A stretch of DNA of 64,000 nucleotides from Ceraceosorus guamensis (Eukaryota > Basidiomycota > Exobasidiomycetes > Ceraceosorales > Ceraceosoraceae): positions 248,001 to 312,000 of the forward strand of contig NW_020290008.1 in assembly GCF_003144195.1 (NCBI RefSeq), written 5' to 3'. Below, one piece after another: positions 37,406 through 48,314 of this stretch (positions are counted from its first letter, which is position 1; every line of letters starts with the position of its first letter). The notes under the pieces are model-generated. The model made no database searches. It saw only the letters and a list, made by a program, of their open reading frames with translations, and was not told the DNA's origin. Both the position numbers and the translations under genes were made by a program.

Positions 37406-39022
37406 ATGCGGTCTGCTCTGGCAAGAGCCTTGGCTGGCTCCCGCCTCTCCTCTTACGACCCTGCCGTACAGCAGATCTATACAGCACCCGCCGCAAGCCA
37501 AGTGCGCGGCGATTTCGGTTTCAAGAGGCCTCTGCCTACGGTCGACAAGACCCCAGGAACGATTCGATATGTCGAAGTGCAAGGAATGGACGATGTGGGA
37601 GGACAAACACGATGGGCAGAGAACGAGCAGGAAGTGCTTCTGAAGAAAACATGGCAAGAGACCAGTTCCCGTCTGAACTTGGGCGCAAGCGTCAATTCGA
37701 GAGCTGGCGTTTTGGGTCCGAGATTGTCCAGCAGGTACGACCTGGCCACCATCCGGCCATTGCCATCGGACGTCGAAGCAAACAAGTCACTGTCGCCCGA
37801 GGAACGTGACCAGCGCTTGTTCGAAGCCAGGGACGGAGAATGCCCGCGATACTCGATCGACGATCCCGTCTACAAGCACACCCAAGCTTTGGACCCGTTC
37901 GACAAAGCTGGGCCGCTCTACACCAGCCGAGTTTCTATGCCGGAAGATATTCACAGCATGTCAGAGAAGGAATTCGAGCGGCACTTGGGCAAGATCAGGA
38001 GACAGCGAGCGGCGTATCTGGAGTCTCACCGCGTTCAATTGCGCAGGAGAGCACAACAACATGCGTGGGACCAATATGATCAACACCGCAAACGCATCGC
38101 CTCTGAGGCCACAATTTTGGCTTCTCGAGGAGAGCAACCGCCAGAGATCCCACCAGAAAAGAATTTGGAAGATATACCCGTCCCAGAAGTGGGTGAGGTG
38201 GATGCCTGGAACCTGAGTCGCGGAGCAGACAGAGTGAGCTGGTCTCGTTGGCTCGAGCGTCAGACTGAATTGGCGCTCGCTGGGCCCAACGCGACCCAAC
38301 TCAATCCAAGAGGCACCCCAAGACACGTCGTGCACGACATTAGAGATCGGTATGCACCGCGTCAACCTCCGCGATTTCCAATGCACCCTTTCGGCGGTCT
38401 TCAGTACGGGCAACCGGACAAGATTCAAACTGCCCTTCTGGCCTCCCCAGTACCAGGAAGGCTGATCAACTCGTCGCAGCCGGGCAGCGGTGTTACTGGC
38501 AACCCTTCACGTGCGCGGGGCGTCAGGGCCGATGGATTCGCGCTGGGCGTTGGGGGACGCATCGCAAAGCTGCCCAAGGTGCACGCTGAAGAAAGAGTCA
38601 AAGGTGTGGACTTCAACAAGGCAGAACCTAGCCAGGGCGAGCTTGGCGTTCGCATCTTCGAGGCGCATGTTAGCCGGACACACGACAGAGAGGCGGGCGG
38701 ACCTAGAAAGCATAGTCATTTGACCAACGAAGCGCTTGGTTGTATCCATATGGACGCTAGAGCGGCGGATCACGCCACTGGAACAAAGTTGGCCATCGGC
38801 GTGCCGGGAAGTAGGGAATGGGTGGGTCAGGTGGATGGGAACTCGCGTTATGTCTCAGTTGCGGACATTGCGGACCAAGGAGCGCCTGGAGGAATGTACA
38901 GCGAGGGAGAACAGAGAAGGGCGAATGCCAGGCAGACCAGGGCTAGAAGTCATCGGAGAGGAAGAAGAGCAATCGAAGATGACACGTCTAGGCTGCTCGA
39001 CTCTCTGTACGAGCGCCGATAG
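37406..39022 (+). CDS. MRP51: Probable mitochondrial small-subunit ribosomal protein Mrp51/bS1m
   Basis: A single exon of 538 aa. ATG 37406 is the first ATG in frame; the frame extends upstream only from a TTG. The Arg/Ala/Ser-rich start MRSALARALAGSRLSS looks like a mitochondrial presequence. Then VRGDFGFKRPLPTVDKTPGTIRYVEVQGMDDVGG resembles the Mrp51 signature, a G-L-K-R-x-L-P-like block followed by an I-x-V-x-x-x-D strand. The rest is charged and helical with no catalytic motif. Yeast Mrp51 sits near the mRNA exit of the mitoribosome and acts with 5' leaders of COX mRNAs. The family call rests on a short motif and is moderate. The coding status is strong because of length, intact frame and lack of repeats. 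Confidence 0.72.
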   Translation: MRSALARALAGSRLSSYDPAVQQIYTAPAASQVRGDFGFKRPLPTVDKTPGTIRYVEVQGMDDVGGQTRWAENEQEVLLKKTWQETSSRLNLGASVNSRAGVLGPRLSSRYDLATIRPLPSDVEANKSLSPEERDQRLFEARDGECPRYSIDDPVYKHTQALDPFDKAGPLYTSRVSMPEDIHSMSEKEFERHLGKIRRQRAAYLESHRVQLRRRAQQHAWDQYDQHRKRIASEATILASRGEQPPEIPPEKNLEDIPVPEVGEVDAWNLSRGADRVSWSRWLERQTELALAGPNATQLNPRGTPRHVVHDIRDRYAPRQPPRFPMHPFGGLQYGQPDKIQTALLASPVPGRLINSSQPGSGVTGNPSRARGVRADGFALGVGGRIAKLPKVHAEERVKGVDFNKAEPSQGELGVRIFEAHVSRTHDREAGGPRKHSHLTNEALGCIHMDARAADHATGTKLAIGVPGSREWVGQVDGNSRYVSVADIADQGAPGGMYSEGEQRRANARQTRARSHRRGRRAIEDDTSRLLDSLYERR

Positions 39023-39493
39023 TCTTTGTGAATCACATGTATGCGTCGTGTGCCTGCGCTGCAGCGACCTTCTTTCGAGTCAATCAAATCAGAATGCAGT
39101 GGGAGTATCAAGACTTGTTGGAGTGACATGCACCGACCGATCTCAGTCCCCAGCACCGTCTCTTGGCCGTGGCCGTGTGCGTTGTGTTGTGCTTCACGAG
39201 CCTCGAGCCACCGAGTCTGCCATGCTGCTGAACCTGATGTCGCCTCCTATTCGTACATCGCCGTAGAACGTCCTTTCCAACGGATGATCGAGTCACGTGG
39301 TCATCGAAGCTGTGGCCCACTCGAGGCTTGTGCGGCACTTCGCGGTCCTTTGTATCTGTTGTCATCATAACAGGGCTTTTGAGGCTCAGAGCCATGACTT
39401 GTGTGCGCGGTGCAAGTATAGTTACCGGTACAAAGCTCGGCGGATCCGCATTTGCATTTGCATGCGGATCGAATCGGTTCGTTGCGCAAGGAG

Positions 39494-39528
39494 GCGCGCG
39501 TGCGCGTGCGCGTGCGCGTGCGCATGCC
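39494..39528. repeat. (GCGTGC)n repeat, Z-DNA-prone
   Basis: An alternating purine-pyrimidine run of GCGTGC units. Such tracts can adopt Z-DNA. Intergenic. Confidence 0.85.
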
Positions 39529-39811
39529 GACCCGACCGTTGCCTGGCGACCGTTGAGGAAAACTCCATGCACGGGCTCCCACGGTCTGCTTGCGCACCAC
39601 CACGCGCAGGTGTGCGATTCAAGTCGTGGATCCAAAGCTTGGTCTCGCCAAATTAATCGGCAATTACGACCGTTCGGCATGACATGCGATTTGTACAGCC
39701 CAGCGCTGTGCTGCTGGCGTGCAGCGCTCACTCCTCCCAGAGCAAGTCGAGGCAAAGCCGGCAAGCGCGTCTGCAAGTGTGCCGCCGCCGCCAGCAGTCG
39801 AACAGGAAGGA

Positions 39812-39837
39812 GGTCGGTCGGTCGGTCGGTCGGTCGC
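39812..39837. repeat. (GGTC)n microsatellite
   Basis: Six tandem GGTC/TCGG units in noncoding DNA upstream of the PRM10-like gene. Confidence 0.85.
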
Positions 39838-40745
39838 AAGAGTTCGTTGGGCTTGCATGACTCGCTCGGCTCTGTCAGCCAAGCATGCCACACGAGCTTT
39901 GTTCGCTCTCAGCGGACACATCGTCCCGCGCAAAAATGGATGCTGGCATAGCCGGAGTGGGGACACCTGGTCAACATCCCACGCCTTTCCTCAACGGTTC
40001 CTCTCCCTCCCTGAAGCTCGTGTAAGCACGGCTGGAAAGTCGCATGATGTTGGTGGAAAGCCAAGCAGAGGCCCTGGATTTGCCTACAATCGTGCCGCGC
40101 TACTGTGGAGCCATGCAAGCTCAACGTTCGTCGGGGTCTTGCCGTCACACTAGGCCAGCGAATGCTCTGACAGAAAGGCGACTGCGCAGTCTCGATCGGC
40201 ACGAGTGACAGAACGAATCGGTGTTGACTGATTCCACGCAAGCGCGATCCGGGGAGGGAGTAGGTGGGGTGGGAACTGACCCCCCGCTGTGCGCGCTCAT
40301 CCTCGGGGTCTTAGGTTTCAAACTGATGAACTTTGATCACGCTTACCTTTCCCACCACCGCTTTGACCTTTCCACCTTGACCCCTTCTTCATTCTCTTCG
40401 CTTTCTCTCTCCATCTTCATCTTTCCCTTCATCTCGCTGCATTGCATCTTGCCAGCTTCATCCGTCCCTGGATTGGACGTCGCCATTTATCATTACCTTC
40501 ATAGCATTCACACAGCTCTTTGCCCCTTGTCGCAAGCCATCCACAACAAGCAGGTAGCAGTCGGCTGGCTCGACTCGCTCTCCTTTTAGCCCATCGTCAC
40601 TTGTTGTCGCCGATTCCGCATCCACGCAGGAGCTCCTTCCTTGCACTTTACCGCATCTACGCTCTTTACGCAACAGGCCAAGTGCCACCGTACATCCTCA
40701 CTACACACAATCTCACGCTGCACCCCCCCTCAGCAATCCCCAAGC

Positions 40746-43700
40746 ATGTCTCGCCCTCGCGCCAATTCTTCTCCTCGTCGAGCCCGCTTCGAGGAGGACG
40801 GGGCGCCAGCGGGTATTGATCATGAGCTCATGAGAGCGGCTTTCGAATCGCAGGCTTCTGTTCAAGCAGGCTTGCAACAGCCCTACAGCCACGCCTCTAC
40901 ACACGAACAGCAAAGCTCGCAGCCACCTCCTCCGCAGTCCAGCTCTCCATTTATGCCAGGCTACTCTGTGTGCGCGACCAACGATGCCCAGCGGTCTCAA
41001 CTCTCGGCGTTGGCTCAAGCGGTCAGCCCTCTGGACCGCAGCCCTAATCCCGCTTCCACATCTTCTGCCACCGGTGCTCCTCAAGGCAAGCCCAGTACAC
41101 CCAAACGGGCTGGCTTTGCCGAAATTTCCAAGCCAAGCGAAGATTCGGATGATGATGGCGATGAGAGTGGTGGAGAATTTATCGAGCCTCCCCGCACCTT
41201 GTCGACATGTAAAGGCAGACGTGGCACTTCTGCCTTCATTCCCGACTTGCCATCCGACGGCAACGAAGACCATGTCCGCGCGCCTGCGCCTGCGCCTGCG
41301 CCTCAGCAATTTGCTCCTGCTGGTCATTCGACTCAACAAGCAGCTCGCCCGCAGTACGATGGTCGTCCACCTCTAGCACTACCGCGCAAAGGTGCTTCAG
41401 GCCAACAGAAACCTCGGCCACCGCCCATGAACCTTCCGCAAAGGCCAGCACCCACCGCCCACTCGCCGTACGTCGCTCAGCACGGCTTCACTTCGCGTCC
41501 CGTCAGCGGTGTGTATGATGCCAACGCGCAGAGTCAGATGCCATCGTTTAGCGGCACTTTGCCCTGGGGTGGGCCTCAACCGTTGCCGTCACCGGGAGCT
41601 CAGATCCAGCATTACGACCCCTACTCGTCTCCGTCCATGGTGCAGCCCTTCTCCCCACGAGTGACATCGTCAGGCAGCATCAAATCGCCAGCACTCAAGC
41701 CCGCCCTCGTTCGCAGAGACCAGAGCGTGGAGAACTTTGCTATCCACGACTCGGGAGATCCGATGGAGCGAGGAGCTGTCCGAGCCGTTGAGCCCGAAGC
41801 AACTCGAAGGCCGTACGGCATTACGCAGGCGCTTGTCGGCTTGTATGGCGCCGCAACTGCTTCCGGGGATGGCACTGAAGGACTAGGCGTCAGAATGCCA
41901 AACGTGAGAAGGCGCAGCAGTGCAAGTCTCGGGGGTGACACTTTGAATGGTGTAGAAGGGACCATGAAGGGCAAAGGCACCAGCAGTCCAGGCGAGCCAG
42001 CCGAAAAGGAGGCTGAACCAGCGTACAAGGCCCCTACCAACGTACCATCGCTTGCTCGGCGCCGACAAAGCATGGCTTTCACGCTAGGCGAAGACGACGT
42101 AGAAATGGATCCTGATGATCCTCGTCTGACGCACGTCATTCGCAAGAGCATGCAAGCGAAGAGGCAGAGAGAAGCAGAGACCGACTATCGACGGGCAAGC
42201 TGGTCTTCCGAGATGGGCGATCCTGACGTTCCCGTACGTCGTCGGCAGGCGCCTCGACGTCGTTCGAGCATGGCATCCATCAAGAACTTTGTGTCTGGCC
42301 GCAACAGCGAAGATCAGGACGACAAGTACACGGCCACTCGTAGGAAGAGCTTCGATAGACGGAAGAGCACCACGACAATCACGGCCAATGTCGCTCACGT
42401 CGTCTTCCGACAAAAGTTCATCCTAAAGTTGGCCAAAGCTCTCATGCTCTTTGGCGCTCCTTCGCACCGTATCGAGTCTCAGCTCAACGCTACCGCGAAC
42501 GTGCTCGAAGTGGACGCTCAATTCATCCACTTTCCGGGTATCGTCATTGCTTCTTTTGGAGATGTCGACAAGCACACCAGCGAGACGCACTTCGTCAAGT
42601 CCAAGTCTGATCTTTCTCTGGGAGCGCTGCACGACGTGCATCAAATCTATCGCAAGGTAGTTCACGACGACATTGGAGTGCAGGAGGGCACAGAGGAACT
42701 CAACGCGCTCCTCAAAGCTGAAGCTTGCTGGGGGGAATGGGCGCGAATTGGCTTTGCAGCCGTTCGTTGTTGGCTCATGGCTCCCATGTCCTTTGGAGGC
42801 TCCTTCATCGACGCCTTCGCGGCTGCTGCTTTTGGAGCCGGTCTCACATTCCTTCAGCTACGAGTCACTAGGAAGAATGCAATGTACTCCAACGTCTTTG
42901 AGATCTCCACGGCCATCCTCATCTCCTTCATCGCCAGAGGACTGAGCACCACGGGCATCTTTTGCTACCAGTCCATCGCCTCGTCCGGTCTCATCCTTGT
43001 CCTTCCTGGCTACGTCATTCGTAAGTGGAGCTTCGAGATGTCTTGCTGCGCAGGTATGGCTTTAACTCGTGATCTGCCCATCTCATTGCCAGTTTGCGGA
43101 TCGCTCGAATTGGCTTCGAAGAACATGATTGCTGGATCGGTGCGAATGGTGTACGCCATCATCTACTCGCTGTTCCTTGGATTTGGCATCGCCATCGGTT
43201 CAGACTTTTACTTTTTGCTCGATCCAGCAGCACGCAACTCGATGTACGTGCCGCTGGAAGCGTCGGTCAAGGTGGATGGAACCTTTTCCCTTGCCAACGC
43301 CACGATGCCGCTCTGGACTGGAACGTTCGAGTTCACCAATGGAACACAGAGGAATGCGCTGACGACTGGATCGATCAATTGCGAAAGATTGCCAGACTGG
43401 CCTTGGTACAGACAACCCATCTCGCCTTGGTTCAACTTCATCTTTGTTCCCCTCTTTTCCCTCCTCTCGTGCTTCAATCTCTTGCAGCCGCTGAGGAGCT
43501 GGAACTTGCCAGTGATGGTCTTTATCGCTTGCGTGGGATGGACAGCAAACATGACGGCCAACCGCTTCGTCTTTAACCGTTCGGACGTGGTCAGCGCCAT
43601 TGGATCCTTCATCATTGGTATCCTGGGCAATGTCTACTCCAGAATCTTCAGAGGAACAGCCTTCACGGCCACGGCAGTCGCCGTGCTCTTCCTCGTCCCT

Positions 43701-43892
43701 TCGGGCATGGCCATGGCTGGTGGTCTGGCCATGACTTACAAGGGCTCCGATGGCGATCTCTACAGCAACGGTCTCACCATCGGTCTCCGAATGGTATCCG
43801 TAGCTATCGGTATCACCGTCGGACTGTTCGGCAGTGCACTCGTCGTCTACTCCTTTGGTAGACGCAAGGGTGGCGCTCTCTTTGCCTTCTGA
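40746..43892 (+). CDS. PRM10: PRM10/ThrE-family membrane transporter
   Basis: Exons 40746-43020 and 43093-43892 give 1024 aa. The N-terminal 520 residues or so are disordered, Pro/Ser/Gln-rich, with Arg-Arg-Ser and basic patches that could be phosphorylated. From about residue 540 the ThrE domain begins: RQKFILKLAKALMLFGAPSHRIESQL, FIHFPGIVIASFGD, the multi-span region, and PGYVILCGSLELASKNM restored by splicing. It is followed by a ThrE_2 half ending ITVGLFGSALVVYSFGRRKGG. About ten membrane spans are expected. The bacterial relative exports threonine and serine; yeast Prm10 is pheromone-regulated and of unknown substrate. The 72-nt intron is a multiple of three and has no stop, so retained transcripts would encode an extra 24 residues. 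The first ATG in frame is 40746. Confidence 0.9.
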   Translation: MSRPRANSSPRRARFEEDGAPAGIDHELMRAAFESQASVQAGLQQPYSHASTHEQQSSQPPPPQSSSPFMPGYSVCATNDAQRSQLSALAQAVSPLDRSPNPASTSSATGAPQGKPSTPKRAGFAEISKPSEDSDDDGDESGGEFIEPPRTLSTCKGRRGTSAFIPDLPSDGNEDHVRAPAPAPAPQQFAPAGHSTQQAARPQYDGRPPLALPRKGASGQQKPRPPPMNLPQRPAPTAHSPYVAQHGFTSRPVSGVYDANAQSQMPSFSGTLPWGGPQPLPSPGAQIQHYDPYSSPSMVQPFSPRVTSSGSIKSPALKPALVRRDQSVENFAIHDSGDPMERGAVRAVEPEATRRPYGITQALVGLYGAATASGDGTEGLGVRMPNVRRRSSASLGGDTLNGVEGTMKGKGTSSPGEPAEKEAEPAYKAPTNVPSLARRRQSMAFTLGEDDVEMDPDDPRLTHVIRKSMQAKRQREAETDYRRASWSSEMGDPDVPVRRRQAPRRRSSMASIKNFVSGRNSEDQDDKYTATRRKSFDRRKSTTTITANVAHVVFRQKFILKLAKALMLFGAPSHRIESQLNATANVLEVDAQFIHFPGIVIASFGDVDKHTSETHFVKSKSDLSLGALHDVHQIYRKVVHDDIGVQEGTEELNALLKAEACWGEWARIGFAAVRCWLMAPMSFGGSFIDAFAAAAFGAGLTFLQLRVTRKNAMYSNVFEISTAILISFIARGLSTTGIFCYQSIASSGLILVLPGYVIRKWSFEMSCCAGMALTRDLPISLPVCGSLELASKNMIAGSVRMVYAIIYSLFLGFGIAIGSDFYFLLDPAARNSMYVPLEASVKVDGTFSLANATMPLWTGTFEFTNGTQRNALTTGSINCERLPDWPWYRQPISPWFNFIFVPLFSLLSCFNLLQPLRSWNLPVMVFIACVGWTANMTANRFVFNRSDVVSAIGSFIIGILGNVYSRIFRGTAFTATAVAVLFLVPSGMAMAGGLAMTYKGSDGDLYSNGLTIGLRMVSVAIGITVGLFGSALVVYSFGRRKGGALFAF

Positions 43893-44330
43893 GCTTCCAT
43901 AAACTCGCCTGGGCTTTGGCGAAGGCTTGTTGGACTGTCTTTCCCCCCCACCCCTCTGCTCCAAAGTAGCTGCTGGGCAGCCACATTCGTGTACCATCAC
44001 ACCAACACCATCAATGACCCGCCACTATTTTCAGCTGACAATGCAATGCGACCATTTCAGCGCGGCAAAGTATCAAAATCCTGTGATCGGACATGTGATT
44101 GTGTTGCGTACATGCTCGCGCGATTGCAGCCTCGACGGCGGCTTTGCGCCAAGCAGATGAGACTTCAATGCGAGGTGCGCGATTGATTCGATGGGAAAGG
44201 CATGATCTGACCGCATTATGCAGGGCGATTCCAACGGCCGCAATTGAAATATTTACATGACACAATGGTGGATAGAATCCATGGTGCTGATCCATCCATT
44301 CCTCGTAGAGGCTTCAAGTTGCTCTCGCTT
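43893..44330. other. Convergent spacer
   Basis: A 438-bp gap between the 3' ends of the PRM10-like gene (+) and the DUF1774-like gene (-). Presumed 3' UTRs; no gene seen. Confidence 0.5.
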
Positions 44331-45655
44331 TCAACGCTCTTCGAGAGCTCCGCTGCCCAGCGTTCTGGTCACGCTGACCCCATCGTCCTGCTTTGTGCCG
44401 TTCGACGCATGATCCTCGACGTGTCCATTGATCAATCCCTGCTCATTCGACTCCAAATCCGTCTCTAGGGCGTGCTGGCTGTCGAGTCTAGATCGAGATC
44501 CGTGCGAGCTGAGAGCGTCAGCTCTGGCACGAGCGGCCGCAGCTTCCGCTTCCGCTTCGGCGATCTGGATCCGCCGGTCTTCTTCCTCCTCCAGACGAAT
44601 GCGACCTTCTTGTTGTCTGCGAATGTAGATTTGTAGATACGAGCCAAACAGTGCTACGCCTTGAAGCACGATCGAGGCGATCGTTGCAGCCACGCTGGTG
44701 GACAGGATGAGGAGACGAAAGAAGGGGGCCCAAAAAAATAGGGTCGATGAGAGTGGATAGAAACGCGCGCAAGATGGTCATGCGCAACTCACATTTCGGC
44801 GGGTCGATCATGATCAGGAATCTTGTAGGCAAGAAGGGCGAGGTTAAGGACGATGCCGCAGGCTGCCCAGGTGAGGTCTTGAAATGCAAAGATCCAGAGG
44901 GCCGAGAAGGCACCGACGCTTAGAATGGTAGCAAAAGTGGGCCAGACGGAATATTGCAAGGCCTTGTTGCCATGCGAGACGTCCCATTCGAGCGCCATGA
45001 AGAGTTGTTGAGCCACGTCCACTTGCAGCATGGAGATGAGGAGCATCTTGATGGGCACGTGAACAAAGATCCAATCGAGAGGATGCTTTGCGCTGGGAGG
45101 GTAGATGAACTCCAGAATGGCGGCGGTGATGAGCAAGATGAGGGCGATGATGGCTAGCAGCACCTCGCCCGCTACGAAGCAGGCCGGACTGGCGACCACC
45201 CAGGTGATGGACCATACGGCTAGCAAAAAGTTGCAAATTGCCAATCTGACACCAACACCATTAGCGATCAATTTCTTCGTCTCTGCTTGCTGGCCCACCA
45301 CGCAGAGCAGGGCGAATCCGATCTGCAAGAGGTACAGCACACCCCAATAGACCAACAGCCAAGCCGAAGAAGGTGTAAAGTAGTTGGCATGCTTTTCGCT
45401 GATTTCGGACAAGGAAGGATGGATGAGGATGGAAGTGACGATGAGCGTTCCGGCAGATACGAGGATGCTCAGAGGGGTGAGGATCTGAACGCGCGTCAAA
45501 GCGGCAGCGGAAACGGGAGGGGGCCGAGAGGGCATGCTGGGATCGCTTTGGGTGGGACGATATACGTGATCCTCAAACGATGGTTGGCTTGTGCGTTGAC
45601 TGGCACCTGCGAGAGATGCCTCGACGTCTTGCGGATTGTCGGATGGATGGCTCAT
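44331..45655 (-). CDS. Polytopic fungal membrane protein, DUF1774-like
   Basis: Exons in transcript order are 45655-44793 and 44694-44331, giving 408 aa. The start is the first in-frame ATG (MSHPSDNPQDVEASL). After about 50 polar residues there are eight or so hydrophobic segments. They begin LTPLSILVSAGTLIVTSILI and YFTPSSAWLLVYWGVLYLLQIGFALLCVV, and include HVPIKMLLISMLQVDVAQQLFMALEW. The last span, IVAATIASIVLQGVALFGSYLQIYI, is completed by exon 2. It is followed by a strongly charged Arg/Glu/Ala helix and a polar tail. The span pattern and LTPLS start recall fungal DUF1774 proteins, which have no known function. The coding model is firm; the family name is tentative. Confidence 0.75.
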
Positions 45656-45878
45656 GAAGTGTGAGCAAGTGCGAAGCCGCTTGGTGCACCGAAGCAGGCT
45701 CGAGTCGGTGATGATTGACGAGCTTGACCGCCGAGACAGACTCGAGCACGATACTGGTGAGGAGTTGATGGTGAGTGCTGAGTGAGAAGGGGAGGAAGGG
45801 GGAGTTTGCGGGACATATGCTTCCAAATCGAGCGAGCCGAGTCGATCGCAGCTTCGCCTAATCAACCTTGCTGGCTGA

Positions 45879-45918
45879 CTCCGTGACTCGTGAAGTCACG
45901 AGTCACGAGTCACGAGTG
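45879..45918. repeat. Palindromic cluster of the AGTCACGAGT motif
   Basis: GTGACTCGTGA is followed directly by three overlapping AGTCACGAGT copies, so the block contains both orientations and can fold on itself. It is the best-formed example of an element scattered through the intergenic DNA. Confidence 0.8.
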
Positions 45919-46148
45919 TTTGGTCAGCCTACACGACCAAACAGCAGCAGCAGAGAGAAGAGCATATATATGCTGCAGTCGCGAGTTGATGAGCCTCAGC
46001 ACCATCTCCACCGCGCCCTCACCTGATCCTTTTCCCCGGTCGCCGCGGGTCCACACGCTCGACGCGACCTGCGTCATTGCGCTTGTGGCTTCGACCGATC
46101 GCGCTGCACCGTGTATCACGTGCTATCCAATTTCCCCGCAAGGTGGGC

Positions 46149-46173
46149 AATCAAGAATCAAGAATCAAGAATA
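46149..46173. repeat. (AATCAAG)3 tandem repeat
   Basis: Three tandem 7-bp units. Single or inverted copies occur near 2358, 8903 and 60927. Confidence 0.85.
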
Positions 46174-46783
46174 GCTCGATCAACGTGCGGACGATCAAGT
46201 ATCCGATGGAGCAGAGTCTCGGCGAGAGGGAATGAGAATAGTTCAAGGAGTACCTGAGAGGCACCCCTCAGGTCAAAGCGGAAGTCGCAACGTACTCGAT
46301 TCGTAGTGATCCACGATACGATATCGAGGATTGGCGTTGAGCGCGAGGATCGCATTCTGACTCAAAATCACGTGTTTAGTCATTCACGTGATCACACATC
46401 AACGCGGCAAACCCTTCGGCCACGCAACCTCGGCCCACGCGGACTTGACTTGAGAGTCACTAATAGGCACGCGCGCGGGGGGCGGCTTCAACTTCCGCCT
46501 TCCGCGGTCTGTTTCGCCTTTAAGCTGCTCGATCGAACCTTGTTATTCAAAATGGTTGACCTGACCTTCGATTGCTCGATCCTCGTCGGCCACAAGCTGC
46601 ATGCTTGCGAAGACCAGCAGAGTCTGTCGAGGGATGTTCGACATGAGAGACAGATGATGGCTGTAGTGGGGTGACTGTGAGCCAAGAATGCTCGTTTTGC
46701 TGAGTCACGAGTCCGACGCAAGCTTCCTGTTCACGCGCTTGCTCCATTTGGTAGGCCAGGCGGAGGCGGAAGCGTGGTGTGCG

Positions 46784-46832
46784 GTCAGTCAGTCAGTCAT
46801 TCAGTCAGTCAGTCAGTCAGTCAGTCAGTCAG
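46784..46832. repeat. (TCAG)n microsatellite
   Basis: About twelve tandem TCAG units with one CATT-containing interruption near 46799. Noncoding. Confidence 0.92.
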
Positions 46833-48314
46833 ATTTGGCTTGTGTGGGGGCAGGGACTGCAGTTGGGCTGCAGCTGGATCGGTGGTGGTGGGACCCGACT
46901 GGCCTCTGACTGGGGTCGATTGAACCGTGGCCGATGCCCGAGGCGCAGCTATAAGGAGGCAGCTTGCAGACACCAAGCGGGTTGGCTCAGAGTAGTTCAC
47001 GGCACTCACGAGAGGGACTATTGTGATTGGCTCGCCATGCCGCACTCGCACTCACGACTCACGCCGACTGAAGAGCAGTCGTGACCCAATGCAAGAGGAA
47101 GCAAGAGCAGGTACAGACAGTCGTGAGTACCAATCCAAGCCGGATACATACATCTGAGGAACTCCGAATGGGGTTGAATAGAGCTTGCAAAGGACCAAGG
47201 AAGGCCATGTTGGCCAAGCTTTCTTTGCGAGGAGTGGCTTGCGCGCCCCTGCATCATTCTCGATCGATTCGCAGTCACGAGTCGTCAGTCGTCAAGTCAA
47301 GAGTGCTGGGCCCCACAACCCAGCCACTGTGCACGCAGACGCAGCATCGGCCCATAGTGACAGCAGCAGCAGCAGCATCAGAGATGCATACGCGCCGCTC
47401 TATACGCATGCGTGGCAGTCATGTTCGAGTCGTGGGTGAGTGTCCACTCACGACGACTCAAGACTTGACAAGTCCGCCCGCCGCGAGCTTTCATCTTGCT
47501 ACGCGAAACGTATGTATGGTGGGGCTCACGCGCTGCGACTTGATTCTATTGGGAGCAGCTAGGCAGCGGTCACGCCGGTCTTTACTCGGGTCTTGCTCGT
47601 CTCTCGGCAGCATATTACAAGGCCCCCGAATGATTGATGATATGATGACCGGGCCATCGATCGCGCGGATGCGGTGAGCAACCGGTGTGCGTGTGTGCTC
47701 GCATACTCACGACTCGTGACTGCATATATGCCATGCGACCTCGCCATGATCAAGGAGCCCTGCACCGCGAGATATGACGATTTGGGGGGCGCGTGCGTGT
47801 GATGCTTAATGTGCGAGTTCGGCTTGGTGGGGGATCGAGGGGGATAAGTCGTCACGGGTCAGACAGTGCGATGCTGCATGAGCCATGAGGTGAAATTTGA
47901 ATGGCTGCAGCATCAGCATCTTAATCCGGTCGCTTGCTCCGTTTCCCGGGCCGAGGTGCACCGGCTGTGTGGTCGGCCCATGCATGCATGTATACCGTAC
48001 AGCATACTCATCACGACCTATAGCTGTACTTTTGGCGCTGCGATGCGCGGCCAACGTCGCCCGGGTCCGCCTATTTGATTACAACGCTGTTGTACTCGCT
48101 CGTGATTCTGTAGCCATGCTGACTCGCAACTCTGGCGCACTCACACTCTTCTGACTGCTGGCTTCATCTCTCCCAATCAACCACACGCCATAGCCAATCT
48201 TATCTCGCACTTTGCATCTTTGCCTCGCCTTGCTCTACCCTCCACCTACTCTCTCCAATCCTTGCCACACACTTCGTCGACTCCATCAACTTGTCACAGT
48301 CCCTGGAGCACAAG

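Larger units (their letters stand above)
39023..40745. other. Repeat-bearing intergenic region
   Basis: About 1.7 kb with no supported gene. It has a GCGTGC run at about 39494-39528 and a (GGTC)n tract at about 39812-39837. The last 500 bp are strongly C/T-rich and end at the PRM10-like ATG, as expected for a pyrimidine-rich fungal promoter and leader. Confidence 0.5.
45656..48314. other. Long intergenic region rich in short repeats
   Basis: About 2.7 kb between two divergent genes. Open frames exist but none shows splicing, family similarity or conserved motifs. It has the densest set of the recurring AGTCACGAGT / AATCAAG motifs, including a palindromic cluster at 45879-45918, an AATCAAG triplicate at 46149-46173, and a (TCAG)n tract at 46784-46832. 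The promoter of the acyl-CoA synthetase should lie in its last few hundred bases, which are C/T-rich. Confidence 0.55.

Noticed and set aside
47081-47677. 198-codon open frame in the 45.7-48.3 kb region
   Set aside because: Random-looking sequence that includes intergenic AGTCACGAGT motifs; no homology recognised.
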